A program made the translations under genes and the position numbers. This document shows positions 1-7,240 of a DNA stretch of 18,252 bases, in pieces. The first letter of the stretch is position 1. Each line of letters starts with the position of its first letter. The notes beneath the pieces were generated by a model that was given only the letters and a program-made list of their open reading frames with translations, was not told the DNA's origin and did no database searches. Source of the stretch: Kangiellaceae bacterium. Lineage in GTDB: Bacteria > Pseudomonadota > Gammaproteobacteria > Enterobacterales > Kangiellaceae. The stretch is from assembly GCA_030148365.1 (NCBI GenBank), contig JASBTO010000049.1, forward strand, positions 1 to 18,252, given 5' to 3'.

Positions 1-120
1 ACGCCCCGGGGTCAGCTACTATCCGGTGTGCCGGTGTGAATATCTATTAGAGCCTGCCTGCCCACTCCCTGCAAGGCGGGAGATTTTTCCCGGCCACAGG
101 CACCCGCCGACAAGGCGCGG

Positions 121-150
121 TTAGTGACTACAAGAATGACAAGGTACACT
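121..150 (+). promoter_or_regulatory. Possible glnE promoter in the 190-bp gene-free left end
   Basis: The first 190 bases hold no convincing gene. The best sigma-70-like pair I can see is TTAGTG (121-126) and TACACT (145-150) with an 18-base spacer. This would place the start of transcription near 157 and leave a leader of about 34 bases before glnE. The -35 match is poor. A small inverted repeat (CGGGA/TCCCG near 77-92) lies upstream and may belong to the end of a preceding transcript. This is a pattern match only. Confidence 0.25.
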
Positions 151-190
151 TGTGAATTGCCAGACCTATGCAGACTTAAATTGTAACTGA

Positions 191-3070
191 ATGACATCAT
201 TTCAAGTTCCCGGAAACCTGTCGCCTGAACTGGCGGATTTGGGCAGCGAGCGCTGGCAGCGCTTCTGGAGCGATCAGGGGCGCGACAAGCCGCCGGCCCG
301 GCACCTGGATCTGGACGACAGCCAGTGGCGGTTCCTGTTCGCGGTCAGTGATTTTGTTTTTGACAGTTATAGCGCGGCGCCGGATCTGTTGCAGGCTGAC
401 GAGTTGGCGCGCCGGATTGCCCCCGCGCAACTGACGGCGGAGATCACCGATACGCTGGCGTCGGCGACCAGTGAAGGGGACTTGCAGCGCCGTCTGCGTC
501 GGTTGCGGCGTCGCTGGATGTTGCTCGTCGCCTGCCGGGATTTACTCGGTATGGCCGATCTGGAAGAAAACCTCGAAAGTATATCGGCCATTGCCCGGGC
601 GCTCATCGACGGCGCCAACGCCTGGCTTTACCGGCATTATTGCAAGTCCATGGGCACCCCCTGCGACAGCGACGGCCAGCCCCAGTATCTGATGATCCTG
701 GCGATGGGCAAGCTGGGAGCAAAGGAACTCAATTTTTCCTCTGATATCGATCTGATCTTCACCTATCCCTCGGAAGGTGAAACCCGGGGTGGCTCCCGGC
801 CCCTCGACAATCACCGCTTTTTTCTGCGCCTGGGGCAGCGGCTGATTGCCGCCCTCGACGACACCCTCGCCGAAGGCTTTGTCTACCGGGTGGATATGCG
901 ACTGCGGCCTTATGGTGACAGCGGCCCTCTGGTGATGAGTTTCGCGGCACTGGAAGAGTACTACCAGGATCAGGGCCGGGAATGGGAGCGGTTCGCAATG
1001 GTCAAGGCGAGCGTGCTGGGTGGGCCGGAAGCTTTCCGGACCCAACTCGGCAAGTTGCTGAAACCTTTTGTCTACCGTCGTTATATCGATTTCGGGGTGC
1101 TCGAGTCTATCCGCCAGTTGAAACGGCAGATCAGCATTGAGGTCCGGCGCCGGGGTCTCGGTGACAACATCAAACTGGGCGAGGGTGGCATCCGTGAGCT
1201 GGAATTCATCGTCCAGAGTCTGCAGCTGATCCGCGGCGGACGGGAACCGTCGTTGCAGGTGCGCGGGTTGCTGCCCGCCGTCCGGGCCCTGACGGAACTT
1301 GAGCAACTGAAACCGGAGGAAGCGGAAACCCTGGCCTCCGCCTACCGTTATCTGCGCAAACTGGAGCACACCCTCCAGGAAATCGCGGATCGGCAAACCC
1401 AGCGGCTGCCCGACGAGTCCCTGGACCAGCAACGGGTCGTGGCGGTCATGGGCGCCGGTGACTGGGACGCTTTTGAACAGCATTTAAGGGATCTCCGAAC
1501 CCGGGTGCACGCATTGTTCCAGGCGACCTTCGCCGATCAGCATGAAACCGAGGAAGTCGACACCCATGCGGTCTACGAGCAGTTCTGGCAGGATCTCGGC
1601 AGCGATGCAGAAGTCCTCGAACACCTCGAAAGTGACGGCTATGAAGATGCCGGCGGGACCCTGGATCGGATCCGCGCCCTGCGGGACAGCCAGGCGGTGC
1701 TCAAACTTCCGGCCCGCGGCAAGCGGCGGCTGGCACAATTGATGCCCCATTTGGTTGTCGCCTGCGGTCAGGCGGCATCTAGCGATCAGACCCTGGAGCG
1801 GTTACTGGAAGTGGTGCGCAGTGTGTTGCGACGCACCGCCTATCTGGAGTTGCTGGTGGAAAACCTGCCGATGCTGGAGCACCTGGTCGATCTGGTCAGC
1901 CGCTCGAGCTGGATAGGCGATCATATTGCCAGCTACCCGTTACTGCTGGATGAACTCCTGTTTCCCACCAGCCTGTACCAGGCCCCCACCGCCGACGGGC
2001 TGACCTCGGAACTGCGGCAGATGGTGTTGCGCATCGAAGGCGGTGATGTTGAAAATTTGATGGAGGCGTTGCGCACCTTCAAGCAGACCAACGAGCTGAA
2101 AGTGGCGGCAGCGGATGTATCGGGCCGGGTCGACGTCAGCGAAGTGTCCCGGCACCTGACCCGGATCGCCGAAACCATTCTGGAGACCAGCCTGGCGGCA
2201 GCCTGGAAAGACATGACCCGCAAGTATGGCCAGCCGGCGGGCAGCGACACGGTTGACTGCCTGACGCCGGGATTCCAGATCCTGGCCTACGGCAAGTTCG
2301 GTAGTGAAGAACTCGGTTACGGCTCGGATCTGGATCTGGTGTTTCTGCATCGGGGCGATCCCGCGGCCATGACCGATGGCGACAAGCCGCTGGAAGAATC
2401 CCAGTTTTATACCCGGTTGACCCAGCGGCTTGTGCACCTGCTCAGTATTCGCACCAACCTCGGTCTGCTTTACGAGGTTGATACCCGGCTGCGGCCGTCG
2501 GGGAATTCCGGGTTGCTGGTCAGTCATATTGACGCCTTTGGCGACTATCAGCGTCAGGAAGCCTGGACCTGGGAGCATCAGGCCCTGATCCGGGCCCGTC
2601 CGGTTGCCGGCGACCCGGATCTGGCGCGCCGATTCGGCGAGATCCGGGATTCGATCATCCGGCAACCGCGCACCTCGACGGAATTGCGACAAGACATTTC
2701 CGACATGCGCGACAGGATGCGTGGCAACCTGGATCGCAGCGACCAGCGAAAGTTCGATATCAAGCAGGGCCCGGGTGGCCTGGTCGACATTGAGTTTCTG
2801 GTGCAGTTCTGGACGCTGGCGGAGGGGCACCGATGGCCCGAGGGCCCGATAGATACGCGCAACGCGGACTTGCTGCGAGCCAGTACCCGGCTCGGCATTC
2901 TGTCGGCGGAGGACGCGGAGGCGTTGATCGGGATTTACCGGGATTACCGTAACCGGGTTAACCGGATGGCCCTGCAACAGGCACCGGCCCGGGTGCCGGC
3001 CGATGAGTATCTGGCCGAGCGTACCCGCGTCTGTGATCTGTGGCGGTCGATTTTTACAGACAAGCAATAG
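191..3070 (+). CDS. glnE: Bifunctional glutamine synthetase adenylyltransferase/adenylyl-removing enzyme
   Basis: GlnE switches glutamine synthetase off by adding AMP to a tyrosine of each subunit and on again by phosphorolytic removal, in response to PII and glutamine. The 959-residue length fits the family (E. coli about 946). Two nucleotidyltransferase halves are visible. The N-terminal adenylyl-removing half has GMGKLG-like and SSDIDLIF motifs with metal-binding D185 and D187, followed by YRVDMRLRPYGDSGPL. The C-terminal adenylylating half has YGSDLDLVF with D713 and D715, followed by YEVDTRLRPSGNSGLLV. The NIKLGEGGIRELEF and DIKQGPGGLVDIEF segments are the matching helical-domain motifs of each half. 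No good Shine-Dalgarno sequence precedes the ATG at 191, but the similarity begins near this start. The small zinc-finger gene follows closely, so co-transcription with the LPS core genes is likely. Confidence 0.98.
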   Translation: MTSFQVPGNLSPELADLGSERWQRFWSDQGRDKPPARHLDLDDSQWRFLFAVSDFVFDSYSAAPDLLQADELARRIAPAQLTAEITDTLASATSEGDLQRRLRRLRRRWMLLVACRDLLGMADLEENLESISAIARALIDGANAWLYRHYCKSMGTPCDSDGQPQYLMILAMGKLGAKELNFSSDIDLIFTYPSEGETRGGSRPLDNHRFFLRLGQRLIAALDDTLAEGFVYRVDMRLRPYGDSGPLVMSFAALEEYYQDQGREWERFAMVKASVLGGPEAFRTQLGKLLKPFVYRRYIDFGVLESIRQLKRQISIEVRRRGLGDNIKLGEGGIRELEFIVQSLQLIRGGREPSLQVRGLLPAVRALTELEQLKPEEAETLASAYRYLRKLEHTLQEIADRQTQRLPDESLDQQRVVAVMGAGDWDAFEQHLRDLRTRVHALFQATFADQHETEEVDTHAVYEQFWQDLGSDAEVLEHLESDGYEDAGGTLDRIRALRDSQAVLKLPARGKRRLAQLMPHLVVACGQAASSDQTLERLLEVVRSVLRRTAYLELLVENLPMLEHLVDLVSRSSWIGDHIASYPLLLDELLFPTSLYQAPTADGLTSELRQMVLRIEGGDVENLMEALRTFKQTNELKVAAADVSGRVDVSEVSRHLTRIAETILETSLAAAWKDMTRKYGQPAGSDTVDCLTPGFQILAYGKFGSEELGYGSDLDLVFLHRGDPAAMTDGDKPLEESQFYTRLTQRLVHLLSIRTNLGLLYEVDTRLRPSGNSGLLVSHIDAFGDYQRQEAWTWEHQALIRARPVAGDPDLARRFGEIRDSIIRQPRTSTELRQDISDMRDRMRGNLDRSDQRKFDIKQGPGGLVDIEFLVQFWTLAEGHRWPEGPIDTRNADLLRASTRLGILSAEDAEALIGIYRDYRNRVNRMALQQAPARVPADEYLAERTRVCDLWRSIFTDKQ

Positions 3071-3100
3071 TAAAATGCCCCTCAAATGGCCGCCCCCTGT

Positions 3101-3138
3101 CGGGAGCGCAAATGCAAAGCGGGAGTGCAAATTGAAGG
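3101..3138 (+). repeat. Imperfect tandem duplication of a translation start region
   Basis: Two adjacent units of about 19 bases (3101-3119 and 3120-3138) share CGGGAGnGCAAAT followed by a start-like codon: ATG in the first and TTG in the second. Each contains a GGGAG Shine-Dalgarno core. The ATG at 3112 opens a 7-codon frame whose TGA (3133-3135) overlaps the TTG start of the zinc-finger gene. The duplication therefore creates a second potential initiation site, and translation of the downstream gene may be coupled to the short frame. The coupling is inference. Confidence 0.5.
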
Positions 3139-3359
3139 AAACAGAAAGCCTACCGGTTCAGGAGCGGGCCGACGTGACGGCAAGCGGACGCGAGTCCGAA
3201 GTCATTGAAGTCACCGAAGCGGACCTGCCCGTTGCCTGCCCCACGCCGGCCATGGGCCTGTGGAATCAGCACCCGCGGGTCTACTTGCCGCTCCGGGAAA
3301 AAGGCGAGGCTTCCTGTCCCTATTGCGGAACCCGGTTCCGCCTGGTCAAAGCCGCCTGA
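3132..3359 (+). CDS. Small zf-CHCC-type zinc-finger protein
   Basis: A protein of about 75 residues carries the Cys-His-Cys-Cys arrangement of the zf-CHCC family (related to the mitochondrial complex I subunit NDUFS6). The Cys is in VACPTP, the His in WNQHPRVYLPL and the last two Cys in SCPYCGTRF, followed by a short basic tail. Family members are small cytosolic proteins of unknown role that often sit between ilvE and waaF in pseudomonads, which matches the position here next to waaF. I prefer the TTG at 3132, because GGGAG lies six bases upstream and the length then fits the family. The in-frame ATG at 3075 (94 residues) has no visible ribosome binding site but cannot be excluded. The gene starts about 60 bases after glnE and ends 23 bases before waaF. 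No function is claimed beyond likely zinc binding. Confidence 0.85.
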   Translation: MKETESLPVQERADVTASGRESEVIEVTEADLPVACPTPAMGLWNQHPRVYLPLREKGEASCPYCGTRFRLVKAA

Positions 3360-3382
3360 CCGGCGGTTCCCGGCTATCCCCG

Positions 3383-4429
3383 ATGTCTTCGCCTGATACC
3401 GGCGCCACCATTCTCGTGGTCGGACCCTCCTGGGTCGGCGACATGGTCATGGCCCAAAGCCTGTTTCTGACCATCGCCCGGCACAACCCCGACACCGTTA
3501 TCGATGTGCTGGCGCCGAAATGGAGCCATCCCCTGCTCGAGCGAATGCCCCAGGTCAGACGGGGCATCGAAATGCCGGTTGGACACGGCAAGGTGGAGCT
3601 GGGGCTGCGGCGCCGACTGGGCAAAAAGCTCGGCCGCGAAGGCTACGATCAGGCCATTGTCCTGCCCAACTCCCTGAAGTCGGCGCTGGTGCCCTGGTTC
3701 GCGGGGATCCCCCGCCGCACCGGCTGGCTGGGAGAAATGCGCTACGGTCTGATCAATGATGCCCGCAAGCTCGACAAGGAGGGTTATCCGCTGATGATCG
3801 AGCGTTTCTGCGCGCTGGCCTATCCGGCGGACGCGAAATTGCCTGAGCGACTGCCCTGGCCGGCTTTCGAGGTGAATGCGGACAGTGTCGCCCGGGCCAA
3901 AGCGGATCTGGAAATTCCGGACAGTGACGGACCGATCCTGGCCCTGTGTCCGGGTGCCGAATTCGGCCCCTCGAAGCGTTGGCCGGCCCGGCACTACGCT
4001 GAAGTCGCGCGCCGGAAACTGGCGCAAGGCTGGCAGGTCTGGCTGTTCGGCTCCGCCAGCGACAGCCCGGTGGCGGCACAAATCCAGGCGGCAACGGAAA
4101 ACCGCTGTCTGGATCTGACCGGCCGCACCGCCTTGTCCCAGGCTATTGATCTGATGAGTTGCGCGGCTTTTGTCGTGTCCAACGACTCGGGCCTCATGCA
4201 CGTGGCCGCAGCCCTGAAAAAGCCCCTCGCGGTGCCCTATGGTTCTTCGTCGCCGGGCTTCACGCCGCCCCTCGCGAAAGCGGTCGCCATCTTGTCGCTG
4301 GACCTTGATTGCAGTCCCTGTTTCCAGCGGGAGTGTCCGCTGGTTCACCACAATTGTCTTAACCAGTTGTCGCCGGATCGGGTGCTGGATGCTATCGATC
4401 GGCAGGAGCAAGTCATTGTCAGATCCTGA
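3383..4429 (+). CDS. waaF: ADP-heptose:LPS heptosyltransferase II
   Basis: This glycosyltransferase family 9 enzyme adds the second heptose to the inner core of lipopolysaccharide at the cytoplasmic face of the inner membrane. The 348-residue length is normal for WaaF. The N-terminal VVGPSWVGDMVMAQSLF is the family signature. The C-terminal donor-binding domain shows CPGAEFGPSKRWP, the VSNDSGLMHVAAAL segment, and PYGSSSPGFTPP, which is typical of heptosyltransferase II. A Cys-rich end (DCSPCFQRECPL) is also usual for WaaF. The ATG at 3383 lies eight residues before the signature; the longer frame upstream overlaps the zinc-finger gene and is not expected to be coding. No clear Shine-Dalgarno is present, so translation may be coupled to the preceding gene. 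The stop codon lies inside the start of waaG. The companion waaC is not in the window. Confidence 0.96.
   Translation: MSSPDTGATILVVGPSWVGDMVMAQSLFLTIARHNPDTVIDVLAPKWSHPLLERMPQVRRGIEMPVGHGKVELGLRRRLGKKLGREGYDQAIVLPNSLKSALVPWFAGIPRRTGWLGEMRYGLINDARKLDKEGYPLMIERFCALAYPADAKLPERLPWPAFEVNADSVARAKADLEIPDSDGPILALCPGAEFGPSKRWPARHYAEVARRKLAQGWQVWLFGSASDSPVAAQIQAATENRCLDLTGRTALSQAIDLMSCAAFVVSNDSGLMHVAAALKKPLAVPYGSSSPGFTPPLAKAVAILSLDLDCSPCFQRECPLVHHNCLNQLSPDRVLDAIDRQEQVIVRS
4404..4408 (+). promoter_or_regulatory. Ribosome binding site fixing a TTG start for waaG
   Basis: AGGAG sits inside the end of waaF, seven bases before the TTG at 4416. The first in-frame ATG (4476) falls inside the GGMQRT acceptor-domain motif, so it is too late to be the start. 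The pair of ribosome binding site and TTG therefore decides the waaG start, which overlaps the waaF stop by 14 bases. Confidence 0.7.
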
Positions 4430-5588
4430 ATCAGAAATTCTGTTTGTCGTCAGCAAGTACTTCGAATTCGGCGGCATGCAACGCACCATGTTGCGGGTCG
4501 CCAAAAGACTGGTGTCCCTGGGCCACAAGGTCACGGTACTGGCCTGCCGCTGGGAAGGGGAGCCGGTCGACGGCATCGAGGTGATCACCAAACCGTCCCG
4601 GGCCCTCAGTAACGAGGGCCGCAATATCGAATTGGCGGAGCAGCTGAAAACCCTGAAGCAGCAACGCCACTTCGACTGCGTCGTCGGCTTTATCAAAATC
4701 CCGGGACTGGATATCTATTACGCCGGCGATCCCTGTTACGCGGAGACCATCAGCGGTCGCTCGCGACTGGTGAAGCTGTTGCCTCGCTACCGTCGCTATC
4801 TGGAGCTGGAGCAAAGCGTGTTCGGGCGCGGCAAGGATACGGAGATCCTGTTGATTGCCCATCAGCAACTGGATAATTTCCGCAAGTATTACGATACCGA
4901 ACTGGAGCGTTTCCACCTGCTGCCCCCGGGCATCAACCGGGAGCGGATCCTCGGCCAGCGGCCCATGCATGAGGCCCTGCAAAAGCTGCGCACGGAACTG
5001 AATATCTGGGACGATCAGAAGATCCTGCTGAATGTCGGTTCCGGTTTCCGGACCAAGGGCATCGATAGAATCATTCGCGGACTCTCGAGTCTGCCGCCGA
5101 ACCTGCGGGAGTCCACACGGCTGGTGGTGGTGGGCGAGGACAAACCGGACAGCTTTCTGGAGTTGGCGAAGAAACTCAAAATCGAGCAGCAGGTGATCTT
5201 TACCGGCGGCCGCAGCGACGTTGTCGATTTCTACCATATTGCCGATGCTCTGGTGCACCCGGCCTATTCGGAAAATACCGGCACCACCCTGGTGGAGGCG
5301 ATGCTTTGCGGATTGCCGGTGCTGGCGACGGAAAATTGCGGATTCTCCTACCATGTCCGACGGGCCGACGCGGGCCTGATCACGCCGGAACCCTTTGAAC
5401 AGCAGAAATTCAATCGGCAGTTGCAGGAAATCCTCACCAGCGAAGCCCGCCATGACTGGCAGCGCAATGGACCCTGGTACTGCGACAAGACCGATCTCTA
5501 CAGTCTGATTGACAAGGCCGCAGACATCATTGCCCGGCGGGCGACCCGCGATCAGGCCGGGATAGCCGATGCCGAGGCGCCGGCATGA
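4416..5588 (+). CDS. waaG: LPS core glucosyltransferase I (GT4 family)
   Basis: WaaG transfers glucose from UDP-glucose to the second heptose of the LPS inner core on the cytoplasmic side of the inner membrane. From the TTG start the protein has 390 residues (E. coli about 374). The N-terminal Rossmann domain opens with ILFVVSKYFEFGGMQRTML, the WaaG-type acceptor loop. The C-terminal domain has LLNVGSGFRTKGIDRIIRGL, the sugar-nucleotide-contacting VVVGEDKP, and the GT4 EX7E pair E286 and E294 in ENTGTTLVEAMLCGLPVLAT. The frame extending further upstream is antisense to nothing but lies wholly within waaF, so I reject it. The start overlaps waaF by 14 bases and the stop overlaps waaP by four (ATGA), so the three genes are very probably translationally coupled. 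Confidence 0.96.
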   Translation: MSDPESEILFVVSKYFEFGGMQRTMLRVAKRLVSLGHKVTVLACRWEGEPVDGIEVITKPSRALSNEGRNIELAEQLKTLKQQRHFDCVVGFIKIPGLDIYYAGDPCYAETISGRSRLVKLLPRYRRYLELEQSVFGRGKDTEILLIAHQQLDNFRKYYDTELERFHLLPPGINRERILGQRPMHEALQKLRTELNIWDDQKILLNVGSGFRTKGIDRIIRGLSSLPPNLRESTRLVVVGEDKPDSFLELAKKLKIEQQVIFTGGRSDVVDFYHIADALVHPAYSENTGTTLVEAMLCGLPVLATENCGFSYHVRRADAGLITPEPFEQQKFNRQLQEILTSEARHDWQRNGPWYCDKTDLYSLIDKAADIIARRATRDQAGIADAEAPA

Positions 5589-6403
5589 TCACGATTGAAC
5601 CCAAGTGGCTATCCTGTTTTGAAGAATTCCGGCGCTTTCAGGAATTCTTCGACATCGAGGGTGAGATTGCCAAGGAGTTCCAGAATCGCCGGGTCAGCCG
5701 CTTCGTGCAGGCGCGCAAGGTCTTCTACATCAAGTGCCACTGGGGGATCGGCTGGAAAGAGATCCTGATCAGCCTTGGCCACGGCCGCAAACCGGTGCTG
5801 GGCGCCCGGGAGGAATGGCAGGCCATTCACAAGCTCGACGCGCTGGGGGTCGGCACCATGGAGGCGGTCGCCTTTGGTGAGCAGGGCCTCAATCCGGCGA
5901 CCCGCCGCTCGTTTTTGATCACCCGGGATCTGGGCGCCAATATCTCCCTGGAAAAGCTCACCAAGCCCTGGCGGGAAAATCCGCCGTCGGCGACACTGAA
6001 ACGCAAACTGATCAACCAGGTGGCTGACATCGGCCGACGTCTGCACGACAATGGCGTCAATCACCGCGACTTCTATCTCTGTCATTTCCTGCTGGATCTC
6101 AATGACGGCGATGACAGCCTGAAGCCGGACAATCTGACCCTGAATCTGATCGATCTGCATCGCACCCAGATCCGCGACCGGACCCCGGAGCGATGGCGGG
6201 TCAAGGATGTCGGCAGCCTGTATTTCTCCGCCCTGGATATCGGTCTGACCCAAAAAGATGTGCTGCGGTTTGTCCGCCAATACAGCGGCAAGCCCCTGCG
6301 CCAAACCCTGACCGAGGATCGTGAATTCTGGGACAAGGTGAAAGTTCGCGCCGACAAGCTGTACCGGAAAACCTGGGACAAACCGGCGGAATTTATACTG
6401 TGA
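5585..6403 (+). CDS. waaP: LPS core heptose(I) kinase
   Basis: WaaP phosphorylates the first heptose of the LPS inner core, a modification that supports outer-membrane integrity through divalent cation cross-linking. The 272-residue length matches the E. coli and Pseudomonas enzymes (about 265-268). It is a eukaryotic-type kinase fold. FYIKCHWGIG contains the likely ATP-binding lysine, GAREEWQAIHKL is the alpha-C region, and NHRDFYLCHFLL is the catalytic loop with D162, the same number as the catalytic Asp reported for E. coli WaaP. The LIDLHRTQIR segment takes the place of the kinase DFG. The start overlaps the waaG stop (ATGA). The stop (TGA, 6401-6403) overlaps a GTG that opens a mini-ORF leading to the CPBP protease gene. 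Confidence 0.95.
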   Translation: MITIEPKWLSCFEEFRRFQEFFDIEGEIAKEFQNRRVSRFVQARKVFYIKCHWGIGWKEILISLGHGRKPVLGAREEWQAIHKLDALGVGTMEAVAFGEQGLNPATRRSFLITRDLGANISLEKLTKPWRENPPSATLKRKLINQVADIGRRLHDNGVNHRDFYLCHFLLDLNDGDDSLKPDNLTLNLIDLHRTQIRDRTPERWRVKDVGSLYFSALDIGLTQKDVLRFVRQYSGKPLRQTLTEDREFWDKVKVRADKLYRKTWDKPAEFIL

Positions 6404-6456
6404 ACGCGGCTGTCCGGGCTCTGCAAAAATCTGCGCGCAGGCGGCCGCTGCCATGA
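6400..6456 (+). other. 18-codon mini-ORF joining waaP and the CPBP gene, or a frameshifted N-terminus
   Basis: A GTG at 6400 overlaps the waaP stop as GTGA. It reads 18 codons (VNAAVRALQKSARRRPLP) to a TGA at 6454-6456 that overlaps the CPBP ATG at 6453 as ATGA. Two readings are possible. It may be a translational coupling peptide bridging the gap. Or it may be the true N-terminus of the CPBP protein, put out of frame by loss of one base just before the ATG: restoring one base would give RRRPLAMIALILIALSW, a natural basic-then-hydrophobic membrane protein start. I cannot decide from the sequence alone. Confidence 0.35.
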
Positions 6457-7181
6457 TCGCCCTGATCCTGATTGCACTCTCCTGGCTGTTGTTGCGTCTC
6501 GAACGACGGTCACTGACCGAGTTGGGGTTCAACCAGCCTCGCAGCCGCGCTATGGAGTTGTTGCTCGGGCTGTTTATCGCCGGACTCTTCGCGAGCAGCC
6601 AATTTCTGGCCACGGCCTGGCTGTCGGGATTCGACTGGATCATCAATCCGCAAATGGATCTGTCCCTGCTCGTCGAAAGTCTGCGCTGGAATATCAACTC
6701 GGTGCTTTACGAAGAACTCCTGTTCCGGGGGTATTTGCTTTACAAGGCCATTGAATACCTGGGCGCACGCAAGGCCTGCATGCTCTCGTCAGTGGCTTTT
6801 GGCATTTATCACTGGTTCTCGTTTGAAATATTCGGCCAGTGGACGACCATGCTGGTGGTGTTCCTGATGACCGGCGCGTTCGGATGGATGCTGGCACAGG
6901 CATTTGCAAAGACGCGGTCGGTGTTCCTGCCGGTCGGGCTGCATCTGGGCTGGAATCTGGTCACCATACTGGTCTTTTCCAACGGCCCGCTGGGTGATCA
7001 ACTACTGATCGCCGCCGGTCTGGATAGTGCGCGGATCCTGTCGGAAGCAGAGTCGGTGCTGCTCAGTCTGGTGTTACCGTTACTTCTCGTCGCCTGCGTG
7101 CTGTGGCTGTTGGCAAGAGGGTATCCTTTGCCGGGCCCGGCGAAGGGCAGAACGACAGGCGCACAGCTGCCGATCCACTGA
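6453..7181 (+). CDS. CPBP family intramembrane metalloprotease
   Basis: The CPBP (CAAX protease and bacteriocin-processing) family are polytopic membrane proteases of the Rce1 type; most bacterial members have no known substrate. The 242-residue protein has several hydrophobic helices: residues 1-15, about 30-50, about 110-160 and about 190-220. It carries all three conserved motifs: EELLFR (E87, E88, R92), FGIYH (H120) and HLGWN (H164, N168). These supply the glutamates, histidines and asparagine of the metal site. The ATG at 6453 has no clear Shine-Dalgarno and starts directly in a hydrophobic helix, so the N-terminus may be incomplete (see the mini-ORF at 6400-6456). Its position at the end of the LPS core operon suggests an envelope-related role, which is inference only. 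Confidence 0.9.
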   Translation: MIALILIALSWLLLRLERRSLTELGFNQPRSRAMELLLGLFIAGLFASSQFLATAWLSGFDWIINPQMDLSLLVESLRWNINSVLYEELLFRGYLLYKAIEYLGARKACMLSSVAFGIYHWFSFEIFGQWTTMLVVFLMTGAFGWMLAQAFAKTRSVFLPVGLHLGWNLVTILVFSNGPLGDQLLIAAGLDSARILSEAESVLLSLVLPLLLVACVLWLLARGYPLPGPAKGRTTGAQLPIH

Positions 7182-7240
7182 TCCCGCCGGGAGCTTGACC
7201 TGAACCTCATCTCCACACAACTGCGAACAGGAGACGCCAA

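Noticed and set aside
542..1483. 313-residue open frame antisense to glnE
   Set aside because: GC-rich codon shadow of glnE; composition is low in normal protein features, with no ribosome binding site or known motif. The same holds for the antisense frame at 1940-3130.
3374..4696. 440-residue open frame antisense to waaF/waaG
   Set aside because: Spans two real genes on the opposite strand, with no recognisable domain and no initiation signal.
5609..6697. 362-residue open frame antisense to waaP and the CPBP gene
   Set aside because: Mirrors genes with clear catalytic motifs; no independent support.
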